Shown here: positions 45,601 through 57,600 of the stretch, one piece after another
How the letters are laid out: each line of letters begins with the position of its first letter
How positions within the stretch are numbered: position 1 is the first letter of the stretch
From: Owenia fusiformis
Taxonomy: Eukaryota > Annelida > Polychaeta > Sabellida > Oweniidae
Assembly (NCBI GenBank): GCA_903813345.2
Contig: CAIIXF020000004.1
Location: 1,092,513-1,156,512 of the forward strand
Length of the DNA stretch: 64,000 nt
Reading direction: 5' to 3'
Program-made: the position numbers and the translations under genes
The notes under the pieces: model-generated
Seen by the model: the letters and a program-made list of their open reading frames with translations, nothing else
The model's database searches: none
Told to the model about the DNA's origin: nothing

Positions 45601-48600
45601 AATGCTAAGAATTCAACTGATCAAACATTTGCAATAAAGTAGGAAGAAGGAGTTGACATCTATGAATTCTTGATAAATACATGCACATCTCCATTATGTA
45701 AAATCAAGATACAAAAATTAATGATGCCTACCCTATTCGAGTCTTGTATAAGGCGCACATTCCCCCTTCCAAACTTTTCACTGTATAGTGTCTTCAGTCG
45801 CTCGCAAATTTCTGGAAGTCCAGTCACCTTAGGTTCTTTGTAGATGTAAGTTTTACCATCTTCCTCCTCAAAGAACTAAATAAAACAAATTTAAATTTAA
45901 AATATTGTAATGGCAGTGCATTGTTCAATGTTGAATTGCCTTAGAATATATCCAAATTAAACCCAGCGTCATGAATATAAATAAAATGAAACAAAGAGAA
46001 ATTTGCTAGACAAGTTATATTGTTTGCCAGTCCATGTAAAATAATATATGTCACTTGCCTGAGTTCCATAAAAGGCCACACGGAAGTATTTCCCCAGAAG
46101 TCTTTTTCCAGTTTGCATCACCATGACAACATTGGCATATGCATCATGTAATCGATTGTATGTCATGGTCAATTGTTGAAAGTCTCTCTTTTGTTCATAT
46201 ATTGGTATGATCAGTTTGTAAATGTCTCCAAGCATTTCATAACGTTCTGATTTTTCCACTTCCCGGCAACATTTCTCAAGCATCTCTACTAATGTCTCCT
46301 GAAATGTTTAAGTATTATATGAATTTATAAACAAATACAAGACACACTTTGTTAATGTATTAACATTATTGTTTTTTTTAGAACCTATAAATTCCAGAAC
46401 AAACTGTTTTTTGCAATGCCTCTATTACCTAAGTTGTTTAACTAATTTTGTTTGAAGCATCACTTTTTCAGGAATTATACATGTCATACTTTGTTACAGT
46501 ATACTTCATTTTCAACATTGCTTTCTTTTTTTCAGGCCCTATAGATGTAAATACAAAGTTCATTTTCCAGTATTAATAGCACTATACAGTATTCCCGGTG
46601 ATAATGTTTTATTTTACACCACCTTGTACCGCCTTTGTTCATCAAGCTTACATAATTCTACCATTATTACCTCTGTGTATTGCACATCTTGCGTATATTG
46701 TGCATCTTGCATGCCAAAATCATCTTTAATTATTACCTCTGTGTATTGCACATCTTGCATGCCGGAATCATCTTTAATTATTACCTCTTTGTATTGCACA
46801 TCTTGCATGCCAAAATCATCTTTAATTATTACCTCTGTGTATTGCACATCTTGCATGCCGGAATCATCTTTAATTATTACCTCAGTGTATTGCACATCTT
46901 GCATGCCGGAATCATCTTTAATTATTACCTCTGTGTATTGCACATCTTGCATGCCGGAATCATCTTTAATTATTACCTCTTTGTATTGCACATCTTGCAT
47001 GCCAGAATCATCTTTAATTATTACCTCTGTGTATTGCACATCTTGCATGCCGGAATCATCTTTAATTATTACCTCAGTGTATTGCACATCTTGCATGCCA
47101 GAATCATCTTTAATTATTACATCAGTGTATTGCACATCTTGAATGCCAGAATCATCTTTAATTATTACCTCTGTGTATTGCACATCTTGCATGGTGGAAT
47201 CATCTTTAATTATTACCTCAGTGTATTGCACATCTTGCATGCCAGAATCATCTTTAATTATTACCTCTTTGTATTGCACATCTTGCATGCCGGAATCATC
47301 TTTAATTATTACCTCTGTGTATTGCCCATCTTGCATGGTGAAATCATCTTTAATTATTACCTCAGTGTATTGCACATCTTGCATGCCAGAATCATCTTTA
47401 ATTATTACCTCTGTGTATTGCACATCTTGAATGCCGGAATCATCTTTAATTATTACCTCAGTGTATTGCACATCTTGCATGCCAGAATCATCTTTAATTA
47501 TTACCTCTGTGTATTGCACATCTTGAATGCCGGAATCATCTTTAATTATTACCTCTGTGTATTGCACATCTTGAATGCCGGAATCATCTTTAATTATTAC
47601 CTCAGTGTATTGCACATCTTGCATGCCAGAATCATCTTTAATTATTACATCAGTGTATTGCACATCTTGAATGCCAGAATCATCTTTAAATATTACCTCT
47701 GAGTATTGCACATCTTGCATGCCAAAATCATCTTTTATTATTACCTCTGTGTATTGCACATCTTGCATGCCGGAATCATCTTTAATTCCCATCTCATCAG
47801 TCTCAATGTTGGCTGAGATTTTCTTAAATGCTGAGCATCCCTGAGGGTAGGAACCTTAAATGGAAGAACTCAATTCAATTCAGGGTCAACTTATATATTC
47901 AAATAACAATTAATTTAATAGCCTCACCGCCAGAGCTGAAGTATATTTGAATATTTCAAGATTGAAATTAAATGAATGAGAAATGCATCCCACTTCAAAC
48001 AAATGCACAATAAATCGAAGGTCTAATTTGACTTTAATTTTTGAATAACTTCTCATGGGAGTTAAGCAGAATTATCTGAACAATTTAATTCTAGCCAGTC
48101 CATTAGAATTTAGACAACAAAAATTAGTAACTCAATTTTTTCACAAAATTCCATTCAAGGCAGTGGAATCCCTGAGAATGCTGGAAGCATGGAATAAATT
48201 AAAAATGCTCATTACATATTCTAAAGATTCAAAGCTTATCTAAGTGGTTTGAATTAAGCCAAGTTTATACATTAAAAACAAGTCACTGTATTTAAAGCCC
48301 ATATCAGAAACAAAACATTCTGTGATCTATCTAGTACACAATAAAATAAAACATTTATACAAATATAAATAGGAAATAAAGTAAATAATCTAATAAATCA
48401 TATTTTAAAACTAAAGGTCATCAAACACAGGCCAACATGTAGCCAAGATTTGCAAAGGGAGGGAGGGGGTTCACTTTTGACAACTTTGGGCCGAAAATTG
48501 GCCAAAATCACAATTGTGCTTGAACCCCTGAATGCCCCCCCCCCCTACAGGCCTGAAACACATATTCAAAATATGTCATGGTCACTTGTTCTTGATTGAC

Positions 48601-51600
48601 ATTTTTTAATTGCTATACTCTCATATCTTTTGACCATATTCCCATGCACAAAGTTTTATAATGGTTCCATATGAAGACATGGGTTTACACACATGTTGGC
48701 AGTACATGAAAATAGTAGCCTAGATATGATATATCTAGGATTATTAAAGAGAGTATTATCCATGCATTTTCAGCTTTTCTAGGAAGAATCCTATTAATAT
48801 TGAAAATTACTCCTGACCAGCAACCAGCATGCTTAAACTAAGCTTGTATTTGCAAATGCAACTAATGCCTGTCTTCTACCAGATCAACCGCTATATTATG
48901 ACCAACTCATTTAAATATGAATGGAATATTTATTTAAATGACTTGCCCATAAAATTGAAGGTTAATCTGTTGCATTTGTGAATACAAGCTTAGTGAACCC
49001 CATGCAAAAAATGAATTGAAATATCCCACATATTCCGTTAGTATTAACATTCCATAATAAAAAAAAGAAACTTGGACAAATGAAACACAAGTCACATCAG
49101 AACAAAAGCTATGAACAGAAATGAAATGGGTATACAATGCCTAATTCATCCTCCTAAGCAGGTATCCAGAATCTGTACCTCCTTCTTCCCCCTGCTATAA
49201 TCAATTTGGAAGCGCCCGATAAAACTGAATTACGTGATCTAATTATGCGCAATGACTTGTACATGATTTCTGTCGTAGTGTTGCGACAGCCAATCAGATT
49301 GCGAGTTCTTAATTGGGGAAATGCTAACTGCTTATCTCAGGGGGTAAAAAGAAAGAATATATTCTGGATTTTGAAAACCTGTGATTGGAGGATGTGCCTA
49401 ATTAAGAGGGGATATATGTTGTAATAATCACACACCTTGGTCAACTTTTGTGTCTAAAATACAAAATCCAGTCAATAATGAAATGTTTTTGAATTATTTT
49501 TTTTATTGAACATGTTTTATCAAAAGCTTGAGTTTATAGTATATTTTCCAATACATCTATTTTTTTATATTATTATACATAACATTGACCTTTATTCTAA
49601 AATATTACAAAATTATGATTTCATAGTATCCTATTGTTGTTTTGGTTTTGAATGAATCATGTTTATATAGCTAATAATAAGGGCAACTATACAGATAGCA
49701 ACAAAAAAGGTTGTACAGTAAGACCTGTCTAATCTGAATGCCTTTTGGATAGGCTAAAGGTGTTTGGATTAGGAGGTGTTCAAATTTTGTTGTTCGGATT
49801 TCAACAGGTTCATTTTTCAAATATGAGTGTTCATTGTTAAAATTGGAGGAGGTGTTCAGATCAACCTTTTAACATGGGAATCAATTGGAGGAAAAAATGG
49901 GAAAAGTGTTCAGATTGGAAGGTGTTGAGATCAGTCTGGACTGTTCAGATATATAGGTTTCACTTTTTTATTATTGGAATTTAATTTTTCAAAATCGAAT
50001 TACAGATACAGATTTCCAATCGACTGGGGGCACTACAGGTAAAATTGACATTTAAATAATATATATTAATACATGAAATGAACAATGATAGTAGACAATG
50101 ATCTAGACAACAAGGAGGAGTTGAACTAGTACAGGTTTCACTGTATGTGACATACATGTAATCATATATAAAATTGGTAAAAACAAAGGGCTATAAAAAC
50201 TGTATGTGACATAATCATATGTAAAATTGGTAAAAACAAAGGGCTATAAAAACTGTATGTGACATAATTATATGTGAAATTGGTAAAAACAAAGGGCTAT
50301 AAAAACTGTATGTGACATAATCATATGTAAAATTGGTAAAAACAAAGGGCTATAAAAACTGTATGTGACATAATTATATGTGAAATTGGTAAAAACAAAG
50401 GGCTATAAAAACTGTATGTGACATAATCATATGTAAAATTGGTAAAAACAAAGGGCTATAAAAACTGTATGTGACATAATCATATGTAAAATTGGTAAAA
50501 ACAAAGGGCTATAAAAATTGTATGTGACATAATCATATGTAAAATTGGTAAAAACAAAGGGCTATAAAAACTGTATGTGACATAATTATATGTGAAATTG
50601 GTAAAAAAACAAAGGGCTATAAAAACTGTATGTGACATAATTATATGTGAAATTGGTAAAAACAAAGGGCTGTATAAAAACTGTATGTGACATAATCATA
50701 TGTAAAGTTGGTAAAAACAAAGGGCTATAAAAACTGTATGTGACATAATTATATGTGAAATTGGTAAAAACAAAGGGCTGTATAAAAACTGTATGTGACA
50801 TAATCATATGTAAAATTGGTAATAAAAACAAAGGGCTGTATAAAAACTGTATGTGACATAATTATGTGTGAAATTGGTAAAAACAAAGGGCTGTATAAAA
50901 ACTGTATGTGACATAATTATATGTAAAATTGGTAAGAACAAAGGGCTGTATAAAAACTGTAGGTGACATAATTATATGTGAAATTGGTAAAAACAATCAG
51001 CTGTATAAAAACTGTATGTGACATAATTATATGTAAAATTGGTAAAAACAAAGGGCTGTATAAAAACTGTAGGTGACATAATTATATGTGAAATTGGTAA
51101 AAACAATCAGCTGTATAAAAACTGTATGTGACATAATTATATGTGAAATTTGTAAAAACAAAGGGCTGTATAAAAACTGTATGTGACATAATTATATGTA
51201 AAATTGGTAAAAACAAAGGGCTGTATAAAAACTGTAGGTGACATAATTATATGTGAAATTGGTAAAAACAATCAGCTGTATAAAAACTGTATGTGACATA
51301 ATTATATGTAAAATTGGTAAAAACAAAGGGCTGTATAAAAACTGTAGGTGACATAATTATGTGAAATTGGTAAAAATAATCAGCTGTATAAAAACTGTAT
51401 GTGATATAATTATATGAGAAATTTGTAAAAACAAAGGGCTGTATAAAAACAGTATGTGACATAATTATATGTGATATTGGTAAAAACAAAGGGCTGTATA
51501 AAAAGAACATAATTTATTTGAAAAACACAAACATGTACTGTTTTATTGGTGAGAACTGAAGTGAAGTTATCTCACGCTCTTCAATCAACTTTCCAAATTG

Positions 51601-54600
51601 TAATATATCAGGCTATAATTTTTATATTTAACTATGATAAATTACTAAACAACATTTAGTGAAGTAAGCAGAACCCGATAAGCAAATATACATGTAGTAC
51701 GCAAAACACCAATTAATTTTTCTTAATGGTTCAACATTCTTCAATCTTATCTAACTTATATAGAGGTAACCATAGCAACAATTCTTCAACCATATCTATG
51801 CAAAACAACAACATTGGAAGCTGTTACGTTAATTTAACTTACTCCTCAATTTGCCTTGTTATAAAAAATATCAAAGAATTATAGAAAGTGCATAAAAGTT
51901 ACAACTGCATCAAATACTTGATTCATTATGAATAAGGAAGGAAAATAAGAAAGTTATTTCAGCGTTAAATCATGTTCAGCAAAATCTTAAGGACTCTAAA
52001 GAGAGATTTACAGCATTGTTTCGAATCACTGCTATTAACAATCACTTATCTAGATTCAATCATCAAAATATCAAGAGATCAAATCATTTCAAAAATGCCA
52101 GATGAAATGCAATCTTAGTTCTAAATAGCCATGATTATAAGGAATTTCACATTTACCTCGTCTTTTCAAGTATTCAGCAACCAAAGCAGCTTCGTGAAGA
52201 TAGCAATGTGCAGCCTGGAAATTAAAATGCAAAAATAGTGAAAGATTTTTTGCGTGCTATGGAGGTGCTATGGTATTTTGTGCTTTTCACAAGCTTTGGA
52301 AAATTCGCTAAATTTTATAACTCCAAAATTCCATTTGTTCAAACTCACAAAATATAATATTTTTGCGGTAATTATTTCCCGTAATTTTTTTAGAAATCGC
52401 CGACTTTAAAAAAAATAAACAGAGTCAATTATATGTTGGAGTGCAATATTCCTAAATGAGTTATTTCGTACGGAAAGCGAAAGGGGATATACCACAGAAT
52501 TTAAAATTCAATGGAGTTTTAACATGGGAGTGATATCACACACCGCGGCCCAGTCAGATATATTTCTGCGCACTTTATTTATTTAATTCACTTTGCACAA
52601 CGCGCCCCCTGTAATTCATTCAGTGCGCAATTAAAAATTGTTTATGAGTGATATCGCACACCGCGGTCCAGTAAGATCGATTTCTGCGCACTTTATTTAT
52701 TAACACACTCAAAATATCGCGCTGAAGCTTGTATATGCTGGCGCGATGTAATTATAGTTTTCTGTTAATAAATGCCCAACAAGAAAGGGTAGCACAACGA
52801 ATTCAACTTTTTTCGAAAGACTGCAGACTTGACCTGCGAAATTGTAATTTTGGATCACAGTGATGCCTCTAGAGAGGATATCTATGAGAATTACAGATTA
52901 TAGTGCACAGAATTATAAAGTCAAACTGACCTCAAAATGGTAGTACACAGTGTACACTGCCATCTTTCAATAAAGTAACTACAGACCTTCGTATACAAAA
53001 TACCAGAATGATTGATGTAATACCTGTATACCATTTCTTCTGGGAGAAGGAAAGTTCCTATATGTATTCCATGGCCGTAGCCAGGGGGCCTCACCGCCCT
53101 CCCCCTTGCCAAATATTCGTTCAAAATCATGCAGTTTTTCACCATTCTTAGCACTTTTCGCATGATTTTTTTTGCCATAACTGTCAAAAAGCTCCCCCCT
53201 CTTGGCAAAATCTCCCCCTTGGTAAAACCACTCCCCCAGGTTAATCCAGGATACGGGTCTGTATTCTTAGACGAGATTGTTCAAGAACATAAGGTAGACA
53301 TAAGTGCCACCTGTTAAAAGCTAGGAGATCTTTTCTAAGTTATTAAGTCATCAATCAGCAGACTGGTAATTGTATCCCCCACCCACTTCAAACTCCATAC
53401 ACTAACATAGTATTACAATTTTATCTGTGTTTATTTGACTGTAGAAGGTGTACATCCATAGCATTGAATTGCATTTCATTGCATTGTATTGTATTGTATA
53501 GCACATCATTGTATTGTATTGTACTGCATTTTATTGTATTGCACTGCATTGTATTGTATTGCACTGCATTGTATTCTATTGCATTATATTGTACTGTATT
53601 GCACTGTATTATATTATATTGCACTGCAATGTACTTTATTGCACTGCATTGTATTGTACTGCAGTGTACTACATTGTATTGCGCTGCATTGTATTGTATT
53701 GCACTGCATTATAATGTATTGCACTGTACCACATTGTGTTGCACTGCATTGTATTACACTGCATTGTTTTGAATTGCACTGCAATATATTGCACTGCACC
53801 ATATTGTATTGCATTACATTGCAGTGCACTGCATTGTATTATATTGCACTGTATTGTATTGCACAGTATTGTATTGCATTGTCTTGAATTACACTGCATT
53901 TTATTACACTGCATTGTATTTTATTGCACAGCATTGATTTGTATTGCACTGTATTGTATTGCATTGTATTGAATTGCACTGTATTGTATTTTATTGCACT
54001 GCATTGCACTACATTGTATTGCACTGCACTGAACTGCGATGTATTGTATTGCACTGTATTGTATTGCACTGCACTGAACTGCGATGTATTGCATTGCACT
54101 GTATTGTATTGCACTGCACTGTATTGAACTGTGATGTATTGTATTGCACTGTATTGTATTGAATTGTATTGAATTGCACTGTAATGTATTTTATTGCACT
54201 GCATTGCACTACATTGTATTGCACTGCACTGAACTGCGATGTATTGTATTGCACTGTATTGTATTGCACTGAACTGCGATGTATTGTATTGCACTGTATT
54301 GTATTGCACTGCACTGTATTGAACTGCGATGTATTGTATTGCACTGTATTGTATTGCACTGCACTGTATTGAACTGCGATGTATTGTATTGCACTGCATT
54401 GTATTGCACTGTACCACATTGTATTGCACTGCATTGTATTGAAATGAACTACATTGTAACTGTATTGTGTTTTATTGCACTACATTGTATTGCACTGTAT
54501 TGAACTGCGATGTATTGTATTGCACTGCATTGTATTGCACTGTGCCACATTGTGTTGCACTGTATTGTATTACACTGCATTGCTTTGTATTGCACAGCAA

Positions 54601-57600
54601 TATATTGCACTGCACCATATTGTATTGCACTGCATTGAAATGTACTGCATTGTATTATATTGCACTGTATTGTATTGCACAGTATTGTATTGCATTGTCT
54701 TGATTTACACTGCATTTTATTACACTGCATTGTATTTTATTGCAGTGTAATGTATTGTATTGCACAACATTGTATTGTATTGCACTGTGTTGTATTGCAT
54801 TGTTTTGAATTGCACTGTATTGTATTTTATTGCACTGCATTGCACTACATTGTATTGCACTGTATTGAACTGCGATGTATTGTATTGCACTGCATTGTAT
54901 TGCACTGTACCACATTGTATTGCACTGCATTGTATTGAAATGAACTACATTGTATTGCACTGCACGGCATTGTTTTGCACTGTATTGCATTGCACTGCAT
55001 TGTATTGCATTATATTGCACTGTATTGTATTGCATCGTATTGCACTGCATTTTATTGTATTATATTGCACTACATTGTATTGTATCATATTGCACTGCAT
55101 TTTATGCATCATATAACACTGCTTTGTATTGCATCATATTACACTACATTGTATTGCATCATATTGCACTGCATTGTATTGCATCATATTGCTCTGCATT
55201 GTATTGCATCATATTGCACCGCATTGTATTACATCATATTGCACCACATTGTATTGCATCATATTGCACTGCATTGTATAACATCATATTGCACTGCATT
55301 GTATTGCATCATATTCCGTATTTACCATTTCGTTACAGTTTTATTACATAAAATGTTATTTATAAGATTATAATTTTCAAACATTGAAAATATTTTATAC
55401 AATATCAATTAAAAGATATGAAATGGCCCAAAATAATATATTGTCAATGGAACCCTTTGCAAGGGTCACTTCAACATAACGCCACGTGTAATCTGTATGC
55501 ATACGCCCTCTTTTAATGAACATTATCTTTGAAACTATATTAGAATCGAATCTGATAAAAGTGCGCATGTCCTGGATGTGCTGCGCGCTAGAATCGGGAA
55601 ATCTCAAAGTTCTCCTCGTTAGAGCCATCAATATTATCCAAAATTGTCATTTCGCTGGTTCACTCCGCAGTCTTTCGAAAAAAATCAAATTCGTGGTGCC
55701 ACGAATTTTTATTCGTTTTTTATTCACAGATAATCATTTTTTCATCGCGCACTGAATGCCGGAATTTCTGCGCACTTTATTTTAATTAACTTTGCACAAC
55801 GCGGCCCCTGTAATTCATTCAGTGCGCGATGAAATCTATCTGACTGGGCCGCGGTGTGTGATATCACTCCCATGTTAAAACTCCATTCGATTTTGAATTA
55901 TGCGCATGTCCCCTATCGCTTTCCGTAATTTCATGACTCTAGAATATATATCACATCACTGTACATGTACAGGGTGATCAATAAATAAGGTAAAAGTATC
56001 TGGCATTTTGTAAATATTGGTCCAAACATCCTGAAATTTGGTCAGAATATACCTTGTACATTTCTAAATTAAAACATATAAATATATAACTTCTGCCATC
56101 TGATTGGTTAATATAATAGTTACTATGGCAACTTGAGTCGAGGTACCCGGGGCAATTTCATTGCGTCCAATTTGAACAAAAAATGATAAAAAGCACATCT
56201 TTTTCAAACTGTAAAGAAATAAACATGGGTACCAGCATTAATTGTTTTAATACTTTGTTTACATTGTTACATATTTTCTTGCAAATTTGATGTTTGATAT
56301 CACGGAAAAGATTAATATGAAAACTGATGTGATCATAGAAAGTCTATGACACAGGTCAATGATGAAAAACAATACCCACAGAAGAGATTTGATGAGAGAA
56401 AAGAGGAAGAAGCTAAGACTAAGAGGCCTGCAAAACGTTTCACATTGCACTGGGGTAATGCTCCGTCTCACAATGCTATTCTCATGGTACAAACCATTGA
56501 AGCACTGGGTTTCCCACTATTAGGTCATGTACTATACTCTCCTAACTTGTCCCTTTATGATTTTACCGTCATGGTGAGCTGAAGAGGGAGTTGAGAGAGT
56601 TTCTCAAGGGATGACTTGAAGCCAGCTGTCTTGAAATTTTGCAGGCTATGGGAAAATGGGTTTAAAAGGTGTTCAAAGACTGGAGTAGAAGACATGAACT
56701 ATATGTTAAAAAACATTAAGTAGCAGTTATGAAGTATGAAATAAGAATATGATATGCCATTTTAATTGTGATTTGAAATATATTATCAAAAGTGTTTCGA
56801 CTGAAAATTTAGTTTTTTGATAGTTGCCCCGGGTCTTCATGCTTTCTGTTGCTATGGCAACTATAACTTCAACCAATCACATCACTTTGATCTGTAACTT
56901 GATATATCAATTCAATAATGTTTGAACATTATTCTGTGCAAATTTTATGAGGATTGGGTAAAATCTGAAGAAATGCCAGATACTTTTACCTTATTTATTG
57001 ATCACCCTGTATATACCATTGACATTATCAAATGACAAACAATTGATTTATCGCTAAATTATTTTGAATTTCAGTTGAAGGTGGCTATTTTGGACTTTCT
57101 GAGACATGAACAAGAAAAACATGTACTACATGCAATACATACCCTTAGTTTCAATCAGTTTAAATAAGACAGGAAACAAGTTTGGTTTTCATAGTTCTAC
57201 ACAAATCAATTAATTTTTTTCCTACCTCTGAATGGTTTCCATGGTTGGTGTGTATCCGGGCCATACTGTCAAGCCATGTTTTCCTCAACTCTGGAGTGCT
57301 GGCATATGACTTGGCCAGGCTATATTGGAGGTCGACCAACATCTCAGGGTCATTTTGATGCTCCTTCATTTGGGATGTGGCCATCAACACTGTGCGGATA
57401 CGTTTTGTAAGGTCCTTTACTTCTGTTGGGAACCGTGTTTTCTGTAAAATAGAATTATGACCATATAAAGTCTATCAACATTGTGCGGATACGTTTTGTA
57501 AGGTCCTTTACTTCTGTTGGGAACCGTGTTTTCTGTAAAATAGAATTATGACCATATAAAGTCTATCAACATTGTGCGGATACGTTTTGTAAGGTCCTTT

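Noticed and set aside
46624-47702. Long plus-strand frames (172 and 340 codons) opposite the DOCK exon d array
   Set aside because: They are the antisense of a 48-bp (multiple of 3) repeat, so any stop-free frame of one unit stays open. There is no family similarity, and the minus strand continues a DOCK exon.
50146-51512. CRISPR-like direct repeats
   Set aside because: The units are contiguous with no unique spacers, and the context is a eukaryotic intron. This is a satellite.
53421-55373. Many Cys/Ile/Leu-rich frames on both strands
   Set aside because: Produced by the TTGYA pentamer satellite. A 5-bp period without stops stays open in several frames.
56259-56582. Separate small genes on both strands
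   Set aside because: The plus-strand frame is a decayed mariner transposase inside a TIR element, and the minus-strand one is its shadow.
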